This document shows positions 1-7,383 of a stretch of DNA of 64,000 nucleotides, piece by piece. The stretch covers positions 151,869 through 215,868 of the forward strand of contig CBDAQM010000005.1 of the NCBI GenBank assembly GCA_965199095.1, in the 5' to 3' direction. The number at the start of each line of letters is the position of its first letter. Positions within the stretch are counted from its first letter, which is position 1. The position numbers and the translations under genes are program-made. Under the pieces are notes generated by a model that did not search any database, had not been told where the DNA came from, and worked only from the letters and a program-made list of their open reading frames with translations. The stretch comes from LMUY01 sp965199095. Lineage in GTDB: Bacteria; Pseudomonadota; Alphaproteobacteria; Acetobacterales; Acetobacteraceae.

Positions 1-1
1 G

Positions 2-481
2 CTGCTGACCGGTCCGGACGATTTGCGCGGGGCGCGTCCCTTCGCGCTCGACCTCAACGTCGTCAGCGTGCTCGGGCCGGAGTTCCTGAAGCTGGACGCC
101 GCGCTGCCGCAATCGCTGCGGGGCCGGGTGGTGCTGGCGCTGCACCCGGCGGATTTGGTGGCGGACGCTGCCGCCTTCGCCTTCGCCCGCGGGTTCGCCC
201 GCGCCCGCGGCTACCGGCTGATGTTGCGGGACGCCGCGCCGGACCTGTTGGCCGTGCTGTCGCCGGCAGCGCTGGACCTTGACTACCTCACCGTGCCCTG
301 GTCGCTCGACCTGCCGCAGCAATCCGGCCCGCTGCTGGACGTCTGCCACGCCGGTTCGCTGGTGCTGGAATGCGGGGAGGATCCGGCTGCGATCGAGTGG
401 GGACTGTCGGTCGGGGTGACCCTGTTCACCGGGCCGGCCGCCGACCGGGCAACCCTTGGCGAACGGGCGGCCGCCGCTTAG
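2..481 (+). CDS. Degenerate EAL-domain-like protein, C-terminal part (5' truncated by window)
   Basis: The reading frame is open from the first bases of the window, so the gene starts upstream and only about 159 C-terminal residues are visible. The pattern of a conserved strand, a segment ending in FLKLDAAL, then RGRVVLAL and a helix followed by RGYRLMLRD resembles the second half of EAL (cyclic-di-GMP phosphodiesterase) folds. The catalytic EAL/ExLxR part would lie outside the window, and the visible DDFGTG-like region is not conserved (RDAAPD in its place). I infer a non-catalytic or diverged EAL protein. Assignment to the family is by pattern only. Confidence 0.45.
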   Translation: MLTGPDDLRGARPFALDLNVVSVLGPEFLKLDAALPQSLRGRVVLALHPADLVADAAAFAFARGFARARGYRLMLRDAAPDLLAVLSPAALDLDYLTVPWSLDLPQQSGPLLDVCHAGSLVLECGEDPAAIEWGLSVGVTLFTGPAADRATLGERAAAA

Positions 482-491
482 AGCACATGAG

Positions 492-510
492 GCTGACCAG
501 AGTGGTCAGC
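492..510. other. Perfect hairpin after the EAL-like gene
   Basis: GCTGACCA and TGGTCAGC form an 8-bp perfect stem with a GAG loop, 11 bases after the stop codon of the preceding gene. There is no following T tract, so it may be a processing or attenuation hairpin or an operator rather than a classical terminator. Confidence 0.4.
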
Positions 511-532
511 GCGCGCTAACCTATGGTCAGGC

Positions 533-579
533 GAGCAGTTTTATCAGCCAGACCGTTCCGATCTGGCTGAAACTGCTCT
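533..579. repeat. Palindromic repeat, family B copy 1
   Basis: An imperfect inverted repeat with arms GAGCAGTTT...CAGCCAGA and TCTGGCTGAAACTGCTC around a short GACCGTTCC-like centre. A second copy with the same architecture (GGGCAGTTTCA...GTCAGACC / GGCCTGACTGAAACCGCCC) lies at 55956-56003. It sits 12 bases before the ABC ATPase start and would form a hairpin in that leader. Confidence 0.7.
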
Positions 580-590
580 AATCCCTCGCC

Positions 591-1325
591 ATGGATGCAA
601 TTCGGGTTGAGGGGCTGACGAAGCGCTACGGCGACGTCACGGCGGTGGAGGGGCTGTCCTTCCAGGTCGGGCGGGGCGAGACGCTGGGCCTGCTGGGCGG
701 CAACGGCGCGGGCAAGACCACCACCATCGCCATGCTGCTGGGGCTGCTGATCCCGTCCGCCGGCACGATCACCGTGCTGGGGCGCGACATGGCGCGCGAC
801 CGGTTCGCGGCGCTGGCGCGGATGAATTTCTCCTCGCCCTACGTGGCCCTGCCGGCCCGATTGTCGGTGGCCGAGAATTTGCGGGTCTACGGCCATCTCT
901 ACGGCGTGCGGAAGCTGGAGCGGCGCATCGCTGAACTGGCCGAGGAGCTGGAACTGACGCCGTTCCTGCACCGCCCGGCCGGGCAGCTCTCCGCCGGGCA
1001 GAAGACTCGCGTGGCGCTGGCCAAGTCGCTGATCAACCGCCCGGACGTCCTGCTGCTGGACGAGCCGACCGCCAGCCTGGACCCGGACACCGGCGATTGG
1101 GTGCGCTCCTGGCTGGAGCGCTACCGCGCGGCAAGCGGCTGCTCCATCCTGCTGGCCAGCCACAATATGGCGGAGGTGGAGCGGCTGTGCTCCGACGTGC
1201 TGATGCTGAAGCAGGGCCGCGTGGTGGACCGCGGCACCCCAGCGGAGCTGCTCACGCGCTATGGCCGGGACGATCTGGAGGCAGTGTTCCTGGACATCGC
1301 GCGCAACCGGCGGCAGGCGGCATGA
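591..1325 (+). CDS. ABC-2 type transporter ATP-binding protein
   Basis: A 244-residue nucleotide-binding subunit. Walker A GGNGAGKT is at residues 36-43, the signature LSAGQ at 133-137 and Walker B LLLDEP at 154-159, followed by the D-loop SLD and the switch histidine in LASHN. All catalytic motifs are intact. It is followed by its permease, whose ATG overlaps the stop codon (ATGA), so the two are translationally coupled. The family (CcmA/NodI/DrrA-like) usually exports drugs, polysaccharides or lipids. The substrate here is unknown. Confidence 0.9.
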   Translation: MDAIRVEGLTKRYGDVTAVEGLSFQVGRGETLGLLGGNGAGKTTTIAMLLGLLIPSAGTITVLGRDMARDRFAALARMNFSSPYVALPARLSVAENLRVYGHLYGVRKLERRIAELAEELELTPFLHRPAGQLSAGQKTRVALAKSLINRPDVLLLDEPTASLDPDTGDWVRSWLERYRAASGCSILLASHNMAEVERLCSDVLMLKQGRVVDRGTPAELLTRYGRDDLEAVFLDIARNRRQAA

Positions 1326-2119
1326 TGGCGGGGCGGCGCATCTGGGGGCTGATGTACCGTCATTTGGCGCTGTATCGCCGGTCCTGGCCGCGACTGCTGG
1401 AGCTGGCCTATTGGCCGACCCTGCAGATGCTGATCTGGGGATTCACCGCGTCCTTCATCGCGACCCGCGCCAATGCCCCGGTCGCGGTTGCGGCCGGCAC
1501 GCTGCTCGGTGGCGTCCTGCTGTGGGAGGTGGCGTTGCGCAGCCAAATGGGCGTGGCGCTGTCGTTCCTGGAGGAGGTTTGGTCCCGCAACCTCGCCCAT
1601 GTCTTCGTCAGCCCGATGCGGCCGTGGGAGATGGTGGCCGCCATGGTGGCCGTCTCCGTGCTGCGCATGGTGATCGGCGTGCTGCCGGCGATCCTGCTGG
1701 CCTGGGCGCTGTATGCGTTCGACCTGTTCGCCATGGGGCCGGTCGTCGTCCTGTTCTTCCTCAACCTGATGATCATGGGCTGGTGGGTGTCGCTGGGCGT
1801 GCTGTCATTGATCCTGCGGCATGGCGCGGGGGCGGAGGCGCTGGCCTGGTCGGTGCTGTTCGGGCTGACGCCGTTTTCCGCCGTGTTCTACCCGGTGGCC
1901 GTGCTGCCGGCGGCGATCCGGCCCATCGCATTGGCCCTGCCGTCCTCGCACGTGTTCGAGGGGATGCGGGCGGCGCTGGCGAACGGCGTGGTGCGCTGGG
2001 ACCATCTCGCCTGGGCATTCGGACTGAACATTGTGTGGATGGCGGCCGCGATCTGGGTGTTCGCCGGGCAGTTCCGCCACGCCAGGCAGGGCGGCGCCCT
2101 GTTGAACATCGGGGAATAA
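1322..2119 (+). CDS. ABC-2 type transporter permease
   Basis: A 265-residue membrane protein starting MMAGRRIWGLMYRHL, with about six hydrophobic segments including a strongly hydrophobic stretch near residues 140-165 (VVVLFFLNLMIMGWWVSLG). It has the ABC-2 permease layout and the usual length. The chosen ATG at 1322 overlaps the ATPase stop, whereas the longer upstream reading frame lies inside the ATPase gene and is rejected. It should form a homodimer with two copies of the upstream ATPase. The next gene starts immediately after its stop, so the three are probably one transcript. Confidence 0.85.
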   Translation: MMAGRRIWGLMYRHLALYRRSWPRLLELAYWPTLQMLIWGFTASFIATRANAPVAVAAGTLLGGVLLWEVALRSQMGVALSFLEEVWSRNLAHVFVSPMRPWEMVAAMVAVSVLRMVIGVLPAILLAWALYAFDLFAMGPVVVLFFLNLMIMGWWVSLGVLSLILRHGAGAEALAWSVLFGLTPFSAVFYPVAVLPAAIRPIALALPSSHVFEGMRAALANGVVRWDHLAWAFGLNIVWMAAAIWVFAGQFRHARQGGALLNIGE

Positions 2120-2743
2120 ATGGACGAGACACGCTTCTGGCTGATCCGCCACGCGCTGGTGGAGGAGAATGCGCGGGCGATGCTGTACGGCACGATGGAC
2201 GTGCCGCTCTGCCCGGACACGCTGGTGGCGCAGGCTGGGGCCTACCACACGCTGGCCGCCCGGCTGCCCAGACCGGCCTGGTGGGTGGCAAGCCCGCTCT
2301 CCCGCACGGTGCTGACGGCGGAGGCGCTGTTCCGCGCCGGCTACCCGGCGCAAGCCCTGGCGGTCGAGCCGGACATGATCGAGCAGAACCTCGGGGACTG
2401 GCAGGGCCTGCCCCATGCCCACCTGCCGGCCAGGCTGAGCCAGCCGGCCCATGCGTTCTGGCCGTTGGGCGGGGAGGAAGTGCCGCCCGGCGGGGAAAGC
2501 ATGGCGCACGTCATCGTCCGCGTCGGCGCGGCGATGGAGCGGCTGGCGGCGGCGCATCGGGGCGAGGACGTCGTGATCGTCAGCCACGGTGGCGCCATCC
2601 GTGCCGCCGTGGCGCATGCGCTGGGGATCGGGGCCGACGCCGCACTGCATCTCTCGGTGCAGAACATCTCCCTGACCAAACTGGAGCACTCACCGCTGGG
2701 CTGGCGCGTGGTGTCCGTCAACGAGGTGTGCGGCGCGGAGTAG
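2120..2743 (+). CDS. Histidine phosphatase family protein (phosphoglycerate mutase-like)
   Basis: A 207-residue protein with the branch-1 histidine phosphatase layout. An N-terminal LIRHALVEEN contains the catalytic RH pair, an acidic IEQNLGDWQGL segment in the middle carries the general acid region, and VIVSHGGAIRAAV supplies the second catalytic histidine. The RHG signature reads RHA here, a common variant. It starts directly after the ABC permease stop with no gap. Substrate is not predictable: CobC-like or general sugar-phosphate phosphatases share this form. A role with the transporter is only suggested by adjacency. Confidence 0.8.
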   Translation: MDETRFWLIRHALVEENARAMLYGTMDVPLCPDTLVAQAGAYHTLAARLPRPAWWVASPLSRTVLTAEALFRAGYPAQALAVEPDMIEQNLGDWQGLPHAHLPARLSQPAHAFWPLGGEEVPPGGESMAHVIVRVGAAMERLAAAHRGEDVVIVSHGGAIRAAVAHALGIGADAALHLSVQNISLTKLEHSPLGWRVVSVNEVCGAE

Positions 2744-2749
2744 CCGCCC

Positions 2750-3565
2750 ATGCTGGCCCCCCTGCTGGAGCATTGGCGGGAGCGTCCGCAGCGCACCTGG
2801 TCTGTCGTCATCACCGTGTTCGGCGATGCGATCGTGCCGCGCGGCGGGTCGGTGTGGCTGGCGACCCTGCTGGCGCTGTTCGACGCCATGGGGATCGATG
2901 GCGGGGCAGTGCGGACGGCGATGTCGCGCCTGGTGGCGGATGGCTGGACGGAGCGGCGCCGGGTGGGCCGCAACAGCCGCTACCAACTGGCGGAAAAGGG
3001 CCGCGACACCTTCGCCGCCGCCGCCAAGGTGATCTACGCCGGCGCGCCGCCCGCGTGGGACGGGCGGTTCCGGCTGGTGCTGCACCCGGTCGACCGGCCC
3101 CGTTTGGTGGCGGCCGGCTATGGCGAGGCCGCGCCCGGGCTGTGGGTCGCCGCCGGACCCGTGACGGCGCCGGACGAGCCGATCACGCTGGACGCCAAGG
3201 TCGACGCTGACGCTGCGCGGCTGTTGGCCGCCCGCGCCTGGCCGCTCGACCGGCTTGCAGCGTCCTTCGCCCGGTTCAACGCGGCGTTTGCCCATGTGCC
3301 GGATTGGCGCGGCCCGGCGCCGCTGGACGCGATGGTCGCGCGCACGCTGCTGATCCATGAATACCGCCGCATCGTGCTGCACGCGCCGGACTTGCCAGCG
3401 GCGATCCTGCCGCCCGACTGGCCCGGTGCCACGGCGCGACGCCTGTGCCGCGCCGCCTACGCGGCCGTGCTGCCGGGGTCCGAACGCTGGCTGGACAGCC
3501 AGGCGCTGCCTCCCCCCAACACGCTAGCGGACCGCTTCCACTCAGATGTTACCGAAATCCCTTGA
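2750..3565 (+). CDS. paaX: PaaX-family transcriptional regulator of phenylacetate catabolism
   Basis: A 271-residue protein with an N-terminal winged helix (residues about 15-85; GGAVRTAMSRLVADGWTERR is the recognition region), followed by the central PaaX domain and a C-terminal helical domain containing LIHEYRRIVLHAPDLP. PaaX represses phenylacetate genes and is released by phenylacetyl-CoA. It sits immediately upstream of paaABCDE on the same strand, which supports the assignment. Its stop codon lies inside a predicted promoter/operator for paaA. Confidence 0.88.
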   Translation: MLAPLLEHWRERPQRTWSVVITVFGDAIVPRGGSVWLATLLALFDAMGIDGGAVRTAMSRLVADGWTERRRVGRNSRYQLAEKGRDTFAAAAKVIYAGAPPAWDGRFRLVLHPVDRPRLVAAGYGEAAPGLWVAAGPVTAPDEPITLDAKVDADAARLLAARAWPLDRLAASFARFNAAFAHVPDWRGPAPLDAMVARTLLIHEYRRIVLHAPDLPAAILPPDWPGATARRLCRAAYAAVLPGSERWLDSQALPPPNTLADRFHSDVTEIP

Positions 3566-3597
3566 ACGCCTCGCCGTTTGTGATATAAAGAGTTCAA
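3562..3597 (+). promoter_or_regulatory. Predicted paa promoter with flanking inverted repeat (possible PaaX operator)
   Basis: TTGAAC (3562-3567) and TATAAA (3584-3589) are separated by 16 bases and form a good sigma-70-like promoter about 80 bases before paaA. The -35 hexamer also forms the left half of a perfect inverted repeat, TTGAAC - 24 bases - GTTCAA (3592-3597). Known PaaX sites are widely spaced inverted hexamers, so this bracketing pair is a plausible PaaX operator. Downstream, CAGGGGC/GCCCCTG (3634-3650) makes a 7-bp leader hairpin, and GGGGAGG lies before the ATG. Confidence 0.5.
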
Positions 3598-3669
3598 ACA
3601 GGTGTCCAGAGGACGACCGTCGTCTGGTGGGGACAGGGGCAAAGCCCCTGGGCAGGGGAGGCAACCCGG

Positions 3670-4647
3670 ATGTATACGCAGGCACTGAACGCCGCCGACA
3701 AAATCCGCAGCACCGAGGATCCAGACCAGCTCGCCCGCTTCCAGGCCCGCATCGACGCGGAAGACCGGATCGAGCCGAATGACTGGATGCCCGCCGCCTA
3801 TCGCCGCACGCTGACCCGGCAGATCAGCCAGCACGCGCACAGCGAGATCGTCGGCCAGTTGCCGGAGGGCAATTGGCTGACCCGCGCCCCGTCGCTACGC
3901 CGCAAGGCCGCGCTGCTGGCCAAGGTGCAGGATGAGTGCGGGCATGGCCTGTATCTCTACGCCGCGGCGGAGACGCTCGGCACCAGCCGGGAGGCGCTGG
4001 TGGACGGGCTGCTGGAGGGCAAGGCCAAGTATTCCTCCATCTTCAACTATCCGACGCTGACCTGGGCCGATATCGGCGCGGTCGGCTGGCTGGTCGACGG
4101 GGCGGCGATCATGAACCAGATCCCGCTGTGCCGCTGCTCCTACGGTCCGTATGCCCGGGCAATGATCCGCGTGTGCAAGGAGGAGAGCTTCCACCAGCGC
4201 CAAGGCTACGAGATCATGCTGACCCTGTGCGCCGGCACGCCGGAGCAGAAGGCGATGGCGCAGGATGCGCTGGACCGCTGGTGGTGGCCGTGCCTGATGA
4301 TGTTCGGCCCGCCGGATGGCGAGAGCCAGCATTCCGACCAATCCACCGCCTGGAAGATCAAGCGGTTCAGCAACGACGAGCTGCGGCAGAAATTCGTCGA
4401 TGCCACGGTGCCGCAGGCACAGAAGCTGGGCCTGGCCCTCCCGGACGCGGCGATGACGCAGGACGCCGACGGCCATTGGCATCACGGCCCGATCGATTGG
4501 GAGGAGTTCCGCCAGGTGCTGGCCGGCAACGGCCCGTGCAACCGGGAGCGCCTGGCCACCCGCCGCCGCAGCCACGCCGAGGGCGACTGGGTGCGCGAGG
4601 CCGCCGCCGCCCATGCCGCGAAGCGGGCGCTGAAGCAGGCGGCGTAG
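3670..4647 (+). CDS. paaA: 1,2-phenylacetyl-CoA epoxidase subunit A
   Basis: A 325-residue catalytic subunit of the ring-1,2-epoxidase, a four-helix-bundle non-haem diiron protein. Carboxylate/histidine ligand motifs are visible: QDECGHGLYLYAAAE near residue 90 and KEESFHQRQGYE near residue 175. It forms a core with PaaC, and PaaE supplies electrons. The length matches the family (about 310-330). The ATG at 3670 follows a GGGGAGG ribosome-binding site. It is the first gene of paaABCDE and begins the oxygen-dependent attack on phenylacetyl-CoA. Genes for the CoA ligase and the later ring-cleavage steps are not in this window. Confidence 0.95.
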   Translation: MYTQALNAADKIRSTEDPDQLARFQARIDAEDRIEPNDWMPAAYRRTLTRQISQHAHSEIVGQLPEGNWLTRAPSLRRKAALLAKVQDECGHGLYLYAAAETLGTSREALVDGLLEGKAKYSSIFNYPTLTWADIGAVGWLVDGAAIMNQIPLCRCSYGPYARAMIRVCKEESFHQRQGYEIMLTLCAGTPEQKAMAQDALDRWWWPCLMMFGPPDGESQHSDQSTAWKIKRFSNDELRQKFVDATVPQAQKLGLALPDAAMTQDADGHWHHGPIDWEEFRQVLAGNGPCNRERLATRRRSHAEGDWVREAAAAHAAKRALKQAA

Positions 4648-4935
4648 ATGGCCACGCCCGACACCGCACTGTGGGAGGTATTCATCCGCAGCCGCAACGG
4701 GTTGGCGCACAAGCATGTCGGCTCGCTGCACGCCGCGGACGCCACCATGGCGCTGCAGGCCGCCCGGGACGTCTACACGCGGCGCGGCGAAGGCTTGTCT
4801 ATCTGGGTGGTGCCGTCCGCCGCCATCACCGCCAGCGACCCGGCCGACAAGGCCATGCTGTTCGAGCCGGCCGAGAGCAAGGTCTACCGCCACCCGACCT
4901 TCTACGAGGTGCCGGACGACGTCGGTCACATGTGA
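4648..4935 (+). CDS. paaB: 1,2-phenylacetyl-CoA epoxidase subunit B
   Basis: A 95-residue small subunit starting with ATG directly after the paaA stop. The WEVFIRSRNGLAHKHVGSLHA opening and the SIWVVPS segment are typical of PaaB, a structural subunit bridging PaaAC heterodimers. The length fits (about 95). It overlaps paaC by one base (TGATG), so translation is coupled. Confidence 0.95.
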   Translation: MATPDTALWEVFIRSRNGLAHKHVGSLHAADATMALQAARDVYTRRGEGLSIWVVPSAAITASDPADKAMLFEPAESKVYRHPTFYEVPDDVGHM

Positions 4936-5696
4936 TGGGCACGTCGATCCAGGTGCACGAGACGCCGCTGGTGCTCTACACGCTGCGCCGGGCAGACGAC
5001 GCGCTGGTGCTGGGCCATCGCCTGTCGGAATGGTGCGGGCATGCGCCGTCGCTGGAAGAAGACATGGCGCTGGCCAATATCGGCCTGGATTTGCTGGGCC
5101 AGGCCCGCTCGCTGTACGCCTACGCGGCCGAGGTGGAGGCCGCCGGGCATGACGAGGACGGCTTCGCGTACCTGCGCGACGCGCCGCAATACCGCAACCT
5201 GCTGCTGCTGGAGCAGCCGAACGGCGATTTCGGCCACACGATCGTGCGGCAATTCTTCTACTCCGCCTTCGCGGATCCGTATTGGCGCGCGATGGTGCAG
5301 TCGTCCGACGCGACGCTCGCCGCTGTCGCAGCCAAGAGCGAGAAGGAAAGCGCCTACCATCTGCGCCACAGCAGCGAGTGGATGATCCGGCTGGGCGACG
5401 GCACGGCGGAAAGCCACCGCCGGGTGCAGGCGGCGGTGGACGCGCTGTGGCCGTATACGGGTGAGATGTTCGAGGCGGATGACAGCGCCCTGTCTGGCAT
5501 CGCCGCCGACGCATCCGCCTTGCATGCGGTGTGGCAGAAGACGGTCGCCGACATCCTCAGCCAAGCGACGCTGGCGCTGCCGACGGGCAGTTGGATGCAT
5601 CGCGGCGGGCGCAGCGGGCGGCACAGCGAACATCTCGGCCCCATGCTGTCCGTCATGCAGCATTTGCAGCGGACGTTCCCGGGCGCCACCTGGTGA
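4935..5696 (+). CDS. paaC: 1,2-phenylacetyl-CoA epoxidase subunit C
   Basis: A 253-residue structural partner of PaaA with the same ferritin-like fold but a degenerate metal site. Recognisable blocks are LGHRLSEWCGHAPSLEEDMA, NIGLDLLGQAR and GDGTAESHRRVQAA. The start ATG overlaps the paaB stop by one base, and its own stop overlaps the paaD GTG start (GTGA). The longer upstream frame lies within paaA and is rejected. Confidence 0.94.
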   Translation: MGTSIQVHETPLVLYTLRRADDALVLGHRLSEWCGHAPSLEEDMALANIGLDLLGQARSLYAYAAEVEAAGHDEDGFAYLRDAPQYRNLLLLEQPNGDFGHTIVRQFFYSAFADPYWRAMVQSSDATLAAVAAKSEKESAYHLRHSSEWMIRLGDGTAESHRRVQAAVDALWPYTGEMFEADDSALSGIAADASALHAVWQKTVADILSQATLALPTGSWMHRGGRSGRHSEHLGPMLSVMQHLQRTFPGATW

Positions 5697-6175
5697 GCGA
5701 CTTGCTGGCACGGGCGCGCCTGGCGGCGGAGACGGTGGTGGACCCGGAAATCCCGGTGCTGACCATCGCCGACCTGGGCGTGTTGCGCGACGTGCACATG
5801 GCGGGCGACACGGTGGAAGTTACCATCACCCCCACCTATTCCGGCTGCCCGGCGATGAACATGATCGCGGTGGAGATCGGCCTGGCCTTGGACCGCGTCG
5901 GCATCCCGGATGCGCGGGTCCGGACGGTGCTGTCCCCGGCCTGGACCACGGATTGGCTGACGGATGACGGCCGCCGCAAGCTGACGGAGTACGGCATCGC
6001 CCCGCCCGTGCCCGGCAGCGGCCGGCGCGCGCTGTTTGGCGAGCAGGCGGTGACGTGCCCGCGCTGCGGCTCCCACGACACACGGCAGTTGGCGGAGTTC
6101 GCCTCCACGTCGTGCAAGGCATTGTGGCAGTGCCAGGCGTGCCGCGAGCCGTTCGATTACTTCAAGTGCCATTGA
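5693..6175 (+). CDS. paaD: Phenylacetate degradation protein PaaD (Fe-S maturation, MIP18-like)
   Basis: A 160-residue protein with an N-terminal MIP18/DUF59 domain (VDPEIPVLTIADLGVLRDV, then the TPTYSGCPAMNMI cysteine motif) and a C-terminal zinc-ribbon-like part: CPRCGS, then SCKALWQC and CQAC. PaaD is thought to help assemble the metal centres of the epoxidase system. The GTG start at 5693 overlaps the paaC stop (GTGA). Its own TGA overlaps the paaE ATG by one base. Confidence 0.92.
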   Translation: MSDLLARARLAAETVVDPEIPVLTIADLGVLRDVHMAGDTVEVTITPTYSGCPAMNMIAVEIGLALDRVGIPDARVRTVLSPAWTTDWLTDDGRRKLTEYGIAPPVPGSGRRALFGEQAVTCPRCGSHDTRQLAEFASTSCKALWQCQACREPFDYFKCH

Positions 6176-7353
6176 TGGGGGCGTTGGACCCTCACCCCGG
6201 TCCTCTCCAAGAGGGAGACGAACCCGCGACCTCCATCAAAAAGCCCTCTCCCTCTGGGAGAGGGTTGGGTGAGGGTGCCGCCCGCACCCCCCGCTTCCAC
6301 ACCCTCCACGTCGCCAACGTCCGCCGAGAAACTGCCGACGCCGTCTCCGTCGCGTTCGACATCCCGCCCGACTTAGCGAAGTCCTACGCCTTCAACCCCG
6401 GCCAATACCTCACTTTGCGCGCCACGGTCGCCGGGGACGACATCCGCCGCTCCTACTCCATCTGCTCCGGCCCGGATGACGGGGAACTCCGCATCGCGGT
6501 GAAGCGGGTCGATGGCGGCGCCTTCTCCACTTGGGCGAACGAAACGCTGGCGCCCGGCCACGCCGTGCAGGTGATGACGCCCACCGGCCGCTTCGGCATC
6601 TCCTACGAGCCGGAGGCCGCCCGCATCCATGTCGGCCTGGCCGCCGGGTCGGGCATCACGCCCATCCTCTCGCTCGCCCGCGGCATCCTGGCGCGCGAGC
6701 CACGCAGCCAGTTCTTCCTGTTCTACGGCAATCAATCCGTGCGCGGCATGCTGTTCCGTGAGGCGCTGGAGGAATTGAAGGACCGGTTCCTCGGCCGCTT
6801 TTCCGTGTTCCACGTGCTGAGCCAGGAGGAACAAGACATTCCTATCCTGCACGGCCGGCTGGATGCCGACCGCGTGCGCCTGCTGCTGCGCCATATCGTG
6901 CCCGCACAACGCATCGACCACGTCTTCCTCTGCGGCCCCGCCGGCATGATCGACGCGGTGGAACCGGTGCTGGGGCAGCTCGGCGTCCTCCCCGACCGCA
7001 TCCATGTCGAGCGGTTCGTGTCGGCCACCGGCGGTATCCCCCGCCCGCGTCCCACCGCGCCCAGTGCCCCGTCCACCCACGTTGCAAGCCTGGTGGTGGA
7101 TGGCAACCGCCGCGACATGCCGGTGGCGGAGGGAGAAAGCGTGCTGGACGCCGCCTTGCGCGCCGGCATGGACCTGCCCTTCGCCTGCAAAGGCGGCATG
7201 TGCAGCACCTGCCGCGCCCGGGTCGTCGAGGGCGCGGTGACCATGGCCGTCAACTACTCGCTGGAACCGTGGGAGCTTGAAGCCGGCTTCGTGCTCACCT
7301 GCCAGGCACATCCAACGACGCCCAGGGTGGTCATCGACTACGACGCAGTGTGA
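6175..7353 (+). CDS. paaE: Phenylacetyl-CoA epoxidase reductase subunit E, with a repeat-encoded N-terminal extension
   Basis: A 392-residue reductase with an FAD-binding ferredoxin-reductase fold (RRSYSICS flavin motif; GLAAGSGITPILS NADPH-binding turn; LCGPAGMID) and a C-terminal plant-type 2Fe-2S domain with CKGGMCSTC and a distal cysteine in LTCQAH. It passes NADPH electrons to PaaABC. The ATG overlaps the paaD stop. Residues about 2-36 are encoded by a dispersed palindromic repeat (6189-6275), giving DPHPGP...PSPSGRGLGEG. Normal PaaE homology begins only at FHTLHV. A TTG at 6265 inside the repeat is an alternative start. Confidence 0.93.
   Translation: MGALDPHPGPLQEGDEPATSIKKPSPSGRGLGEGAARTPRFHTLHVANVRRETADAVSVAFDIPPDLAKSYAFNPGQYLTLRATVAGDDIRRSYSICSGPDDGELRIAVKRVDGGAFSTWANETLAPGHAVQVMTPTGRFGISYEPEAARIHVGLAAGSGITPILSLARGILAREPRSQFFLFYGNQSVRGMLFREALEELKDRFLGRFSVFHVLSQEEQDIPILHGRLDADRVRLLLRHIVPAQRIDHVFLCGPAGMIDAVEPVLGQLGVLPDRIHVERFVSATGGIPRPRPTAPSAPSTHVASLVVDGNRRDMPVAEGESVLDAALRAGMDLPFACKGGMCSTCRARVVEGAVTMAVNYSLEPWELEAGFVLTCQAHPTTPRVVIDYDAV
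6189..6275. repeat. Palindromic repeat, family A copy 1, inside the paaE coding sequence
   Basis: Outer arms CCCTCACCCC (6189-6198) and GGGTGAGGG (6267-6275) flank an inner 9-bp stem CCCTCTCCC / GGGAGAGGG with loop TCT at 6244-6264. This is the longest copy in the window, with an extra partial CCTCTCC/GAGGGAGA block. It lies in frame between the paaE start codon and the conserved reductase domain. Confidence 0.85.
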
Positions 7354-7383
7354 ACTGATCCCCGGCGAGTCGGGGGTGGGTGC

